DNA of 64,000 nt, from contig OX328096.1 in the NCBI GenBank assembly GCA_946811185.2, positions 35,786,011 to 35,850,010 of the forward strand, written 5' to 3'. The DNA comes from Hippopus hippopus (lineage: Eukaryota; Mollusca; Bivalvia; Cardiida; Cardiidae). The notes beneath the pieces are model-generated. The model saw only the letters and a list, made by a program, of their open reading frames with translations. It did not search any database and was not told the origin of the DNA. The translations under genes and the position numbers were made by a program. Shown piece after piece: positions 53,932 through 64,000 of this stretch (positions are counted from its first letter, which is position 1; each line of letters starts with the position of its first letter).

Positions 53932-56900
53932 GTAAGTTTATTGGTAAAATTTGTAGGCTGTTGTATGTTTATTATGCTGATAGAAATTTTATTTACTTCT
54001 ACAATCTACAGTTATACTTTTTAGTTGGAAAATTGAATTTGAAAGACATGTTTTGTATTGCTTTTTGATGTATTTGGAAATCTAGGCTTGTCTTTATGCT
54101 TTGAATGATAGCCTCAGGTACTAAAATTGTTATTTCTCTTTTAACAAATTTTTACTATCCTATGGTTTGTGTTGAAAATACCACTGTAATATTTCAGTGA
54201 AGTTTACTTTGTATTTATGTTGGTGGTACCTTTTTTATTTCAAATGAATAACACTTCATCAGCACTTACGTAGTGCACCTGCCAACATTGAAAATTTTAT
54301 TTCTTTTTTTGTTTTTAGGTCTGAAGTCCAGGGTAATGACAGCATTTTTCAAATTTGTGAAAGGACTGCCAATCATAAGAACTCAGATTGCTAAAGAAAT
54401 TGAAAAGAATGCAAAAGGTATAGAAGAAGGTTTTCAGAAAGGTATAGGCAAACTAGCATATGTGAAAAAATTGCCTCCCAAAGGACTTCCTAGGGTAAGC
54501 TTGAAAGTACTTCAATACAATTTTTTTTTGTGGATACATGTTGATTAGTAAAACATAGCCAAGGGCTGTCTTCACCAACAGCTACATATGTTGTTGTGGT
54601 GCTTAACTTCAACACTGACTGGATGAGATGTTCTTTCTCAGTCAATATGGATTGCTAGTTACATGGAATGAATTTGGAATCATCTTGAATACTGCTCATG
54701 AGGTTTGATACAAAGTAAAATGCAGAGGCACCATAAATATTTGAGCCATGTTCTGTGAAAAAAGGGGCTTGATGCTCAGGTCAATTTTCTGAGTGTCAAA
54801 GTACCAGTGAACCTCGTGATTCAGGAAATTGTTTGACAAAATTGGATTTTACGGATCCGTGATTTTGTGAAAACTTGCTCAATATAACTATGCATCATGG
54901 AGTTGCATTAAACCCCCTTTTGCCAGAGAATGATTCATTGCATGTTACCTTTATATCATCAAATAAACCTAGCAGACATTTTCAGTCTACAAATAGGACC
55001 TGAAAAATTGCAATTTCAAGGTTTCTTTTGTTCAAGAATGTCTCAGGAAAGTGCACAGTGTAGATCAAAGATAAGACTCTATGTTCTGCAGTCTGATCTT
55101 GATCTACACGGACCACAAAGGCAACTGTTGTTGTGAATGGCAGTATAGGGGTTAAGACATTTAAAAAAAAAAGGGAAATCATGACCTGCCACAAATGAGA
55201 TTTTACATTGGGTAAAAGTACTATGTAGTTATTTCTTAAAACCTATTTTCACATTACTCTTTGAAATGTTACAAACCTTGCTACAAACTTATCAGTAGTC
55301 AGTGACTGAAGGTCCATGGGAAGGTGTGTTTGTAACTTGAAATACAGGTTGTAGAAAGTTTGTTTTTTCTTTATTAGGATACATTTATACTTTCATGTTT
55401 TATTTCTCTTGGATAATATATCAAACATACAGCTTTAAAGGATCTTTACTAGACTAACACCATGAGTAGTCAGAAAATAAAGCAGTGAACTTGAAGACTG
55501 TCCTTCCTTTCTGGCAGGGTTTAACCCTATACTAAACATCAAAATTTTAGACCTGTTCATATTAAAGCTTTTGCAGACAACAAATAAATGTGTCTCAAAT
55601 GATAAAATTTGTCCTTGAAATGGTAGAAAACATAGTGGGAAAAGAAGAAGATGCTAGTTATCAATATTTTCTCCTGTTCCTACTATGTTTGTAGAAGCAT
55701 ATTCTGTCAGGATCATTAAAACTCAGGATTGTGTGATAAAGGATTAGTGTATACCAAAACATTCATCATTTCCAGTTAGAAAGAGTGAAACAATAAGGCT
55801 TAGATTGTTGAGTTTTTTTAAAGTTATTGATTTGTTTTGCTTTTTATAGTGACATGACTCATGTTGCTGTATTGTTTTGCACTATCTTTTACAGGATGAA
55901 TTAATGAAAGAAGTTGAGAAGTACAGTGCTTTAGGTAAGATGAAAACATAAAGTGATGTTAACTCTTTACCAAACGACAAATTTTTGAACTTGTCCAAAT
56001 CCAAAGCATTTGCAGACGACAAATTAAATATGGCTGAAACGGTGAAATTTGTCTTTGGAAGGATAGAAAACATTTTGGGAAAAGGAGAAAATGCTGGTTC
56101 CCAGCAGTTTCTCCTTTTCCCAAAATGTTTTCAAAAGCCTTCTTCCCAGGGTCGTTGAAACTGGGGATTGTGTGGTAAAGGGTTAAGCTCTTATAGATGA
56201 TGCCACTCTTTTTACCAGATGACAAAATTTTAGACTTGTCCAAATTGAAATAATGGTCAGACAAATTACATGTGGCTCGAATGACCAAATTTGTCTATCA
56301 AATTTCAGAAGGTGATAAAGACTATTTTGTCTGGGTCTCAATTGTCTTGGTTCAATCCAGTTTTTACACTTACAAATTAGATATGGCTCAAATGGTACAT
56401 TTGCTCTGGAAAAGGTAGAAAACATTGTGGAAAAGGGAGAACATGCTGGCTATCAGCATTTTCTACTTTTCCTTCAGTGTTTTCAAGAGCCTCTTACCTC
56501 AGGGTCATTGAAACATTGAATTGTATGGTAATGGGTCGAAACATTTTTGAAGAAATTATCAAACTTGATTTAATGGCAGAAACAAGTAAGAAAGCAGTGA
56601 GCAATCATAATGAACACTGAAAAGAATGTTTCCTATTATTACAAATTATTGAATAATGATAGAGTAATACAGATTTTCAGTGACACTGAAAAAGAAAAAA
56701 AATCAAATGGCAAATTTCTTTTGTCATTTATGGTAATCTTTTCAAAATATAGTCAGACAGTATAGATCCAAGATCAGATTACTGGTATACCTGTGGAGTT
56801 TGATCTTGATTTACACTGTCCCTAAAGCAATTATGGTCATGTTCAGCTCTCCAAGGGTAAAATTGTGATTTCAGTGAATATAGACTGGTCTAAAGGAATA

Positions 56901-59900
56901 GTGTCTGGTGCTGTTTACAATGGTGGGGATGATCTGACAGACACACTAGCAGAGGTAAGTAATAATACCCATGTTGATTTTTGATCAAGCCAGTCTTTTC
57001 AAAGAGCCTGCTATTTTTTGCCAATGTAGGATTAGGCTTAGATTTAATCTGTCACATTAAGCTTTTGAAAACATTTTGGAAAAAAGGAAGAATTGCTTGT
57101 GAAATGCAATTGCTCCTTTTCTCATTATATTTCTATTCTTCAAATGTTTGTCTGAAGTGTAATTTTAAATGGGTAAGTCTAAATATAGCCTGTACTATTG
57201 TGGATAAACCACTGACGAAACAATCCTAGGTTTTAATGGTTTTGAAAAAATTGTGAGAAAAGATGAAAATACATGTACTGGCAACCACACTGCTTTCTAC
57301 CCTTTAAAAGACGAATCACATCATTTGAACACTGTTTAATTTGCTGTCTGCAAGTGCTTCCAATCCTTGAAGATTCTTAAATTTTGTCATAAATTTTGTC
57401 ACTGCTGAAATGATGGGATTTTTTTGTTCAGTGAGTAGAAAACATTGTGGAGACAGGAGAAAGTACCGGTTACTACTGTTGTCTCCTTTTCCCTCAAATT
57501 TTTCTGCAGCCTTCTTTCTTTCGGTTATTTAACCACAAACTTGTTTTGTAAAGGGTTAATTCATAATTCATGTTTATACAATACACTTTAATCCTTTTTC
57601 AAAAAATAGAGAGTCTATGTTATGTAATTGCAAGTTTAGGTTATTTTCTTTGAGAATCATTAGTAACTGAACTTTTGACAGTTTAGGGTCATTAGTTTGA
57701 TCCCTTGCTTGGCCAAATTCTTTCCAAGGATTGGTGAGACTGATCGGGACAGGATTAGCTTGTCTCATACCTCTCTCATCACTGAATGTTATTTCCATGA
57801 TATTTATGTTTGAAAGCAGCCAGAGGCTCTGAAAGAATTTCTTGCCAAGTATTAGTGAAAGAAACTCCAGGAAAGTGTGTACAAGTGCATTGGCTACTGA
57901 GTTATACCTGAAATATTGTTATACAGTTGTTCTGAAATTGCTATAGGTATACAAAAAGTTTGCCTGGACTAATCCATTACACCCAGACTTGTTCCCAGAC
58001 ATTCGTAAAATGGAGGCTGAAGTGGTCAGGATGTGCTGTAGTATGTTTAATGGAGGACCAGAAACTTGTGGCACAGTAAGTTAACACTTGTTGTATCTTT
58101 AATGAAACCCGTGATTCTATCTCGTCTCTTTAATGATTTACCTGACAAAAAACCTCCAAAAATTTCCATTTTTCTTTTCTATAAACCTGCAATTTACATT
58201 ACTCAATCTAATTGTTCTAATTGCTTCAAATAAAATAAATGGATCTATCAGTCAAGAAATCTGAATTGCACAATTTCCAGGCTGTTTAAGTTATATCTCT
58301 CAGAAAGAGAGCCAAGATCCAACTACATGTTTTGTGCAGATTTATCTTGATCTTTTCCTTCTGTCAGCAGAACTCGAGCTCCACCAAACAGGTTTTGATT
58401 AAGCTTACCACCAAAAAAAAGTCTGCGGTTTATTTGCTATGATTTTCAGAAAACATTTTGCAAACAGTTTCCAACTAGCATTTTCTCTTTTTCCCACAAT
58501 GTTTCTTACCCTTTGAATGACAAATTTTATGTTCTAGGTAACGTGTGGTCTGCAAATGCTTTCAGTTTGGATAAGGCTGAAAGTTTATTTTCTGATAAAG
58601 GGTTTATGCTTCTCTGTAATGCATTTTACTAAGCAAGTCATCATATCCCTAACAATTGGCTGAATCATGAGGTAGACTATTCCTTGGACATGCAGAAAAT
58701 TGATCATTAGCAAAGTATTCAACCCAGGTCAATCTGCGTGGACTAAACAGGCTGACCTGGGTTGATATTTTTTGCAGATGCATTAAACCCTCTTTTCACA
58801 GAGTATGACTCAGATATTTGATGAATTTGTTTAAATGTTCTAATTTCGCCACCAAGAATTTGTTTTATGCTTATAAAGGTTACATCAGGAGGAACAGAAA
58901 GTATTCTACTTGCTTGTTTGGCATATAGGAACTTGGCTAGGGAGAGAGGAATCAGATTTCCCGAGATGTAAGTAACTATCTATAGCATTATTTTAGATGG
59001 CTTTATATATGTGCAGGATCTGTAATCTCCAGCCATTCAAAAGTAAATCATAATCCTAAATTTGAAGATTACATGTTTAGTTTGCTGAGATGTTGTGTTA
59101 GACAACTAGTCATAGAATCAAGAATTTAGACAAGTCATTGGTTAGATCAACACCAGATTTTGAAATATGAAAACTTTAGGACCTCTTTGGGCAGTTCACA
59201 CAATATCCTTTTTACTCTTTTTGATTCTTCAATACCATTCCTTTCTAGGCTTGTGTATCTAGTCTAAAATAACATTTTTGATAAGGTTTTATCGTATAAG
59301 ATCAAATTCAAAAAGGAATTAATTGACAGTTTGTTTAGTCTAACTTCTTCACAGTATTTATGCATCTGTATATGCTTATGCATGTATTTTTGTATTGAAA
59401 CTAATTTGATGTTGATTATTCATACGTGCAAGGGTTGACAGTCAGTTCTTATGCCACTGATAAAATCTGCAAGTACCAACATTTATAACTTGCAAAATGC
59501 TAGTTGCTACTTGCCAGCGTAAAAACATGGATTTTTACAGCAGATTGTAACTGTCATCCTCCTAGCCACTTCTGGTACTTTCCTAACATGATTTTTTAGA
59601 TGTTGAATGCTCATATACATTGTCTTATTCGGCAGTGCATTTCTAAGATGCCCTTTTCCTGTCATAGTTTGGTATATTTCCCTCCATATTTGTAGACAAC
59701 TCTAACGTGAAAGACTTTGATCAAGTTTGGATATCATAGGACAAATTGCTTTATATAAGTTATGAAATAAATGCATGCATTTTGTCATATTGCCAATAAA
59801 CAGTGCTCAGATACTTTACAATTATACATAAAGAACAGAATTGGACATCACTTTTGTCTGCTACAGTGTTTTCGGCACAGTTGCAAAAAATTGTCATTGA

Positions 59901-62900
59901 TACATGTACTTTTCAAATCTGAATTTTCATTTATAGCTTGCATTTGTGAGTTAGGGCATGCACATTTCAACCCTCTGGCATGTCCAAGGGCTGTTCGATA
60001 AATTCATGAAATTTTGCTGGCAAAATCACATTTCTTGATATTTTAAGCTAAAGATTTGACTACAATATAGCATAAACATAGTGTAAACTTGATACATGTA
60101 CAATTTTTTCAGTTTTAAAACATTTAAATGCAAAATCTGCGTAAACGTAGTAACCCATGTAATGTGCGTTGCTGGGCTCAATTTTTTTACCGATTCGATA
60201 CATGTAATTTTGTGTAAAATGAACATTCGGAAATGTGTAAAAATGCAGCCAATTGTGCAAACAGTCAAATAGCATCAAAACGGCTTTTCCATAAAACATC
60301 ATCCCTGTGGCACTTCAGGTTACTGTAGTAACACAGTCTTGTCAGTGCCAGGTATTTTTTTTACGCTATGATGTCTTCATTGAATGTTGAATCACACGCT
60401 TTAATAAAGTTTTGTGTTGGACTCAGCAAAACAGACCACAGAATTTAGTTAGGAGTTGGCATTTTCAAGTTCCTGTAGTATTTTATTTGCCTACAATCAC
60501 ATGGGAGCTTCAGGAATGATTCAGAACATTGTTTAAAGATGATCCTTGTGAAGGATGGCCATTTAGCGTTATGGCCTCAGTTTTTGCTATTGTGCGTGAC
60601 AAAGTGAATAACAACTGGTGAGTTAGTGTGTCAAATAGGATGACTTAGGTGTGTCTTGTTCTACAGTGCAAGTATTTCCTTACATAGATGTCTAAATTGA
60701 GAGAGCGCTGGGTGTTTTAGGGGATTTTGTAGGAAAAACATGCCAACTCTTGACTTGTAATGACTGTATTTTTTCTTACCTGGAGCCCGGCAATGTAGGT
60801 TTACATGTGTTTTGTAGTTCTCTGTTGAAAATGTATTTCTATATGAATTTGTATGAAATTTGGAGGATGTTCCGGGTATAGATTGTTTGATATGTATGCT
60901 ACAAATGATCTTTATTGGTCTGTAGTTTTACTTTTTAAACAAAATTCGTCCAACAGCCCTTGCATAAAACAAGGAATTGTTTCAAATTTGTCTGCAGCAA
61001 CTTTCAGGATGAAAAGAGCTGATTGAGAAACCTTTTGGTTAGCGATGTTGTGTATGAAGTTGTTTGTCAATGGTCTATACTTGACTTGCTTTTTCTGAAC
61101 TAAAACACATTTCAATAAAGAGAACACTTTACAGTAATAACTTGAAATTGATCCTACACTTTGTTATTCAATTATCAGATGCTGAGTCATATATTTGAAG
61201 ATTTTAAAACTCCAGTGTTATTTCATTTTTACCAGAATTGTACCAGTAACAGTGCATGCTGCCTTTGACAAGGTAAGGGGAAATATAATAATTAGGTCAA
61301 AGTCTGTACCATAGTGGTAGCAAATTATGCATTTACACATTACAACCTGCTAATGACTTGTTCACCCATCCAAATACACTGCATGTTGCTTAACTCTGTG
61401 CCAAAGGACAAAATTTTAGCCTTATCCAAATCGAAAGTGTTTGTAGATGACATTAAATCATACTTATTTATCTTTCATTTGGTCTTGCACAAATGATGTC
61501 AAAAAAGGAGATAATGCTGATAACCAGCATTTTCTCTTTTTCCGACACGGCTTTCAAAAATTTTCTTCCTCAGGTCCACCCACAGGATTGTTTGGTAAAG
61601 AGTTAACTTTCATGGAGAAACATGCACATTTCTATTAACCCTATACCACACTATGTTGTCGGTAACATGCATTTTCTCCTTTTCCCACAATGTTTTTTAC
61701 CCTACCAAAAGCAAGATTAAATTTTTGAGTCACATTTATTTTGTAATCTGCAAATGCTATCAATTTGGGATAGACTAAAATTTTGCTGTGTGGTAAAGAG
61801 TCAAAGATTGTAGATGACAAATTAGATGTGATTTAAATGATAGAATTTTTCCTTGAAAGAGTAGATAACATTGTGGAAAAAAGAGTGGTGATTATCTTTA
61901 GTAGCATTTTTATTGTACCGTTCAATTTAGGTATTGTTGTAAACAGGGGCAAGGAAAGAAGGAAGCTAGTTTTTCCCCCATGTTTCTGCCAATGATTGTT
62001 TTTTCAGGGTTAACCCTGCCATTCACATTATGGTCTTTAGGTGCCAATTTACTGTCGCTTAATACAGAAAATTCTTATCAGGGTGGAGCCCATTTTCTTG
62101 GCCTTTCTTTTTAACCTTTTACCACACAGCAAAGTGTTAGACTCATCCATATGTAGGAATTTTACAGACAACAATTTTAATGTTTTTCATGTTTTAGTAC
62201 ACATATTTGTCAATGAACAGGTAGAAAACATTGTGGGAAAAGGAGAAAATGCTGGTTACCAGCATTTTCTCCTTTTCCCACAATGTTTTCAGGAGTCCTC
62301 TCCCTCTAGGTAGTTTAAACTTGGGATTATGTAGTAAAGGGTTAAATTGCAAGGAGACTCTTCTATCAGTATTTCAAATTCTGCATATTACTTTTACATT
62401 AGGTACTAGACGTTATTTTATTGATTTATTGTAGGCTGCAGATTTCTTCCATATGAAAATAACACATATTCCAGTAAATCCAGTGACTTGTAAAGTTGAT
62501 GTGAGAAAGATGAAGAATGCCATTAACAAGAGCACATGTCTGGTATGCTAATAATTACATTTGTAACCCTTTGAGTGCCAAGTAAACTAAATAAAGAATT
62601 TCAGTCAGGAAAAAACAAAAACACCCAGATAATTGTCAAGGATGCTTTTGACCAGTATGTTTCATTTTAGCAACCAGTGTAGATCCTAGATTACACTGCT
62701 CATTTTTGTGCAATGTGATCTTGATCTACACTGACTTTAAAGAGCACTTTAAGTTGTGGAAGGTGTTTTGAGGGTAAACCGTGTTCAGAATTTTTCTTTT
62801 GTACTTTCCTCTCCAATAAATTATTTTGCATAACAAATTCAAAGATATAGAAAATGATTTCAAAGTTTTTAATGCACAAATTCTCTTTTAAAAACATACA

Positions 62901-64000
62901 GGAAGAGGAGAAATGAATTACAACTGGAATTATTTCCATTTCCCACAAAGCTAAAGCTTTCACTTTTAATCAATATATCAAACCTTATCTTACATCCTTA
63001 TGTTGATTATCCTGTACTTACAAGGGTGATGTCAAAGTCATCTGCAAAAATATGTTTCAGGAGGTAATGAGTTAATTCATGTTGCAGATTCAGTATTTTT
63101 CTTTTTACTCTAATTAGCTTAGCTGTTTTCGAAGAAAACAACAAGTTATTGTTGTAGCCCTGGTGTCATCGGTGTTTTCGTCGTCGTGGTGCAGAAACTT
63201 TGACAGTTTGTAGTATCTCTGTTATTACTAAAGATATTTACTTCAAACTTGAACAAGTTGTTAAGTATCAAAATGGGAACTCATACAACAGGGGCAGACA
63301 ACCATCAAAGTATTTTTTACACAGTGATGCTCCCTTATCGACTTAAATTTTTCAGAAAATTCAGGAATTTGTAGCTGAACGTTGGCACATGGATGCCATG
63401 CTCTTGTTTTTGCTTTGTACTGGTCTGGTTAAAAGAAAGCAAATATTTGTACAGTTTGATGCCAACAATATGCCCTCTTTTTTTGAAAAGTTAAACATTA
63501 TTTTTTTTTCTTTTACAGCTGGTAGGGTCAGCTCCACAGTTTCCCCATGGTGCAATTGATGATTTAGAACAAATTGCAGCTGTAAGTATATGAAACACAG
63601 TACCTCATACAAGATTTTGAATTCCTCCAAAATGTATTAGATTTTCAATCTTGGAATACCAAGGACATTTAAGATTATTTTGCAGATAGTGTAGATGCAG
63701 ATCAGAAACTGCAGAACATGCAGTCTGAATCTGAATTACAATCTACAATGTCTTATATTTTGTTAGATTCTGTCTAATTCACATTTTGAATGGCAGTTCT
63801 ATTTCCTCCTCAGTAATATGAAAGTTAATAAAGCAATAACCAATTGCCAGTGCTTATAGATATTAGGACAGTGAGTTTGGAAAGATTTGACAATTCATAA
63901 GTACCTGTCTGCTCATCAGACTGCGACAAGGCTCCCAAAGATCTTGACACACATATTACAGACAGTGTAAACCTTTGATAACCAGTACTACTTTTTACAG
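53775..64000 (+). CDS. SGPL1: Sphingosine-1-phosphate lyase, N-terminal half, nine exons (gene span)
   Basis: SGPL1 is a PLP-dependent ER-membrane enzyme that cleaves sphingosine 1-phosphate to phosphoethanolamine and (2E)-hexadecenal, the exit step of sphingolipid breakdown. Joining 53775-53931, 54319-54494, 55895-55934, 56875-56954, 57947-58075, 58879-58967, 61236-61272, 62435-62542 and 63519-63581 gives 879 nt (293 codons) with every junction in phase and GT-AG borders. In order the product has one membrane helix, a basic linker, [50 protein letters not shown] and [10 protein letters not shown], all hallmarks of this lyase. The window ends on the next acceptor (TTTTTACAG at 64000). The PLP-binding lysine motif and the C-terminal half are outside. 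The first coding exon is uncertain. Introns hold many TTAA MITEs, a SINE and a Helentron-like element. No frameshift or stop was seen. Confidence 0.93.
54319..54494 (+). CDS. SGPL1: SGPL1 exon: basic juxtamembrane linker
   Basis: Acceptor GTTTTTAG, donor AGG|GTAAGC. Starts in phase 1 and completes a Ser codon. It encodes a Lys-rich helical linker ([17 protein letters not shown], then [10 protein letters not shown]) joining the membrane anchor to the PLP-fold domain, as in animal SGPL1. Confidence 0.9.
54905..55150. mobile_element. GATCAAGATCAGACTGC palindromic MITE in an SGPL1 intron
   Basis: GTGTAGATCAAAGATAAGAC pairs with GTCTGATCTTGATCTACAC. The flanks GCATTAAACCCCCTTTTGCC and GGCAGTATAGGGGTTAAG form the ends. 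Confidence 0.6.
55521..55747. mobile_element. TTAA palindromic MITE in an SGPL1 intron
   Basis: TTAA-CCCTATACTAAACATC, CAAAATTTTAGACC, eroded palindrome and GTGATAAAGGATTAG end. Confidence 0.6.
55895..55934 (+). CDS. SGPL1: SGPL1 microexon ([13 protein letters not shown])
   Basis: Forty bases between CTTTTACAG and G|GTAAGATG. It aligns with the VLEKLKEYSSM stretch of the vertebrate protein. A TTAA MITE is inserted only about 25 bases after the donor (55959-56186). Confidence 0.87.
55959..56186. mobile_element. TTAA palindromic MITE, intact, in an SGPL1 intron
   Basis: TTAA at both ends, CTCTTTACCAAACGAC to GTGTGGTAAAGGG. The palindrome (ACATTTTGGGAAAAGGAG) keeps a compensating change in the other arm (CCCAAAATGT). 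Confidence 0.8.
56210..56540. mobile_element. TTAA palindromic MITE, degraded, possibly two copies
   Basis: CCAGATGACAAAATTTTAGAC at 56216 and a palindrome at about 56418-56482. The right end GTATGGTAATGGG lacks TTAA. Confidence 0.5.
56750..56850. mobile_element. GATCAAGATCAGACTGC MITE core
   Basis: ATAGATCCAAGATCAGATTAC pairs with GTTTGATCTTGATTTACAC, 25 bases upstream of the exon at 56875. Confidence 0.5.
56875..56954 (+). CDS. SGPL1: SGPL1 exon: [13 protein letters not shown]
   Basis: Acceptor GTGATTTCAG, donor GAG|GTAAGT. It completes a split Val codon and encodes [19 protein letters not shown], equivalent to the FWQEGRASGTVYSGEEKLT segment that opens the catalytic domain. Confidence 0.9.
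57040..57562. mobile_element. Degraded TTAA palindromic MITEs in an SGPL1 intron
   Basis: Three eroded copies: about 57040-57185, 57200-57395 and 57395-57562, the last with GAAAACATTGTGGAGACAGG and a TGTAAAGGG-TTAA end. Confidence 0.45.
57655..57935 (+). mobile_element. tRNA-derived SINE, copy 3, in an SGPL1 intron
   Basis: Body shared with copies 1 and 2 (AGTGAAAGAAACTCCAGGAAAG, CATTGGCTACTG). TTAGTTTGATCCC stands where the B box lies. It ends 12 bases before the acceptor region of the exon at 57947. Confidence 0.6.
57947..58075 (+). CDS. SGPL1: SGPL1 exon: [13 protein letters not shown] and FNGGPETCG
   Basis: Phase-0 exon of 43 codons (acceptor GCTATAG, donor ACA|GTAAGT). It carries two of the most conserved motifs of the lyase: [19 protein letters not shown] and the FNGGP loop near the active site. 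Confidence 0.93.
58300..58380. mobile_element. GATCAAGATCAGACTGC MITE fragment
   Basis: GAGCCAAGATCCAACTACATG pairs weakly with GTGCAGATTTATCTTGATC. Confidence 0.35.
58440..58605. mobile_element. TTAA palindromic MITE, degraded
   Basis: ACTAGCATTTTCTCTTTTTCCC and GCTTTCAGTTTGGATAAGGC are recognisable. Confidence 0.45.
58700..58785. mobile_element. Palindromic MITE (AACCCATGTCAGCCTGC family), copy 3
   Basis: GCAAAGTATTCAACCCAGG / CCTGGGTTGATATTTTTTGC flank TCAATCTGCGTGGAC. Inserted in the intron before the exon at 58879. Confidence 0.55.
58879..58967 (+). CDS. SGPL1: SGPL1 exon: [13 protein letters not shown] (PLP phosphate loop)
   Basis: Acceptor CTTATAAAG, donor GAGAT|GTAAGT, ending in phase 2. 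The GGTES turn binds the cofactor phosphate in this fold-type I family. It is followed by the helix [15 protein letters not shown]. Confidence 0.93.
58968..61235 (+). other. SGPL1 intron of about 2.3 kb
   Basis: No transposon family or extra exon was identified. It is the longest stretch of the SGPL1 region without a palindromic MITE. Confidence 0.5.
61236..61272 (+). CDS. SGPL1: SGPL1 microexon: VTVHAAFDK
   Basis: Thirty-seven bases between TTTTTACCAG and AAG|GTAAGG. The His of VHAAFDK corresponds to the residue that stacks on the PLP ring in this family (known of the family; assigned here by motif). Confidence 0.9.
61390..61606. mobile_element. TTAA palindromic MITE in an SGPL1 intron
   Basis: TTAA at both ends, CTCTGTGCCAAAGGAC to TTTGGTAAAGAG. 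The central hairpin GATAATGCTGATAACCAGCAT is shortened. Confidence 0.72.
61637..61925. mobile_element. Partial TTAA palindromic MITEs
   Basis: A copy starting TTAACCCTATACCACAC has lost one palindrome arm and ends TGTGGTAAAGAGTC at about 61803. A left-arm fragment (GTAGATGACAAATTAGATG) continues to about 61925. Confidence 0.55.
62111..62345. mobile_element. TTAA palindromic MITE, intact, perfect palindrome
   Basis: TTAA at both ends, CCTTTTACCACACAGC to TAGTAAAGGG. The 67 bases at 62224-62290 are perfectly self-complementary around one central base. It lies 90 bases before the exon at 62435. Confidence 0.82.
62435..62542 (+). CDS. SGPL1: SGPL1 exon: [14 protein letters not shown]
   Basis: Thirty-six codons, phase 0 at both ends (acceptor TTATTGTAG, donor CTG|GTATGC). 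It matches the AASYFGMKIVRVPL stretch and the following VDVRxMxxAI helix. Confidence 0.92.
62563..62775. mobile_element. GATCAAGATCAGACTGC-type MITE in an SGPL1 intron
   Basis: Ends AACCCTTTGAGTGCC and TTTTGAGGGT. The centre GTGTAGATCCTAGATTACAC is mutated against GTGATCTTGATCTACAC. Confidence 0.55.
63114..63406 (-). mobile_element. Helentron-like element, GGGGCATAACTGTG family, short complete copy
   Basis: Read on the minus strand it starts CAAGAGCATGGCATCC (63406) with GCATGGCATCCATGTGCC as the 5' palindrome. One internal unit (AAATATCTTTAGTAATAACA) and a GACGACGAAAAC stretch follow, and it ends AACAGCTAAGCTAA at 63114. The flanks are T runs on the plus strand. Confidence 0.65.
63519..63581 (+). 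CDS. SGPL1: SGPL1 exon: [16 protein letters not shown]
   Basis: Twenty-one codons between CTTTTACAG and GCT|GTAAGT. The PQFPHG motif is diagnostic of the lyase. The next acceptor is the last ten bases of the window, so the following exon starts at base 64001. Confidence 0.93.
63660..63770. mobile_element. GATCAAGATCAGACTGC MITE core in an SGPL1 intron
   Basis: GTGTAGATGCAGATCAGAAAC pairs with the diverged complement ending ACAATCTACAATGTC. Confidence 0.45.

Noticed and set aside
60026..60302. Overlapping minus-strand frames inside the SGPL1 intron
   Set aside because: Composition typical of AT-rich intron sequence, no recognisable domain, and antisense to the gene.

Overview
The window reads as AT-rich metazoan nuclear DNA, most probably from a marine bivalve mollusc (inference). 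Two recognisable animal genes with ordinary GT-AG introns sit in DNA that is otherwise almost wholly short non-autonomous transposons, many inserted into one another. Nothing looks bacterial, organellar or viral.

Genes. On the minus strand a large first coding exon (14325 down to 12665) encodes a 553-residue acidic, Ser-rich region that runs, just before a splice donor, into the opening residues of an EFA6/PSD-type Sec7 domain (ARF6 exchange factor). A candidate 5' UTR exon lies at 15758-15797. The rest of the Sec7, PH and coiled-coil regions was not found in the 12.6 kb to the left. On the plus strand nine consecutive in-phase exons (53775-63581, 293 codons) encode the N-terminal half of sphingosine-1-phosphate lyase, SGPL1. 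The next splice acceptor ends exactly at base 64000, so the catalytic lysine lies outside. Two possible first coding exons are at 50613-50639 and 52929-52964. The genes show no functional link beyond proximity.

Mobile elements. (1) About 40 copies, by eye, of a MITE of roughly 200-230 bp bounded by TTAA, with C(C/T)CTTTACCA / TGGTAAAG(A/G)G ends (piggyBac-like) and a central 67-bp near-perfect palindrome. (2) A second TTAA-flanked MITE with a GATCAAGATCAGACTGC palindrome. (3) At least six families of Helitron/Helentron-like elements that begin C(A/T)AG, have a 5' palindrome, a subterminal inverted repeat, usually a core of tandem repeats (145, 160 or about 165 bp), a GACGGAC-rich tract, a 3' hairpin and a terminal TAA, usually CTAA. 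Three insertions into other repeats leave legible empty sites and show no target duplication. (4) A broken Tc1-type transposon with TIRs and TA duplication (43188-44724). (5) TIR elements resembling hAT (28616-29455; 35715-38303) and PIF/Harbinger (19754-20787). (6) Long inverted-repeat elements at 3379-6632 and 39685-42885 and a foldback made of minisatellites at 51750-52690. (7) tRNA-derived SINEs, including V-SINE-like copies.

Layout: 1-12.6 kb, EFA6 intron or downstream region full of MITEs and Helentron-like elements; 12.66-15.8 kb, EFA6 5' end; 16-50.5 kb, intergenic, mostly nested transposons; 50.6-64 kb, SGPL1, its introns dense in TTAA MITEs. All coordinates of degenerate repeats are approximate, as everything was read by eye.
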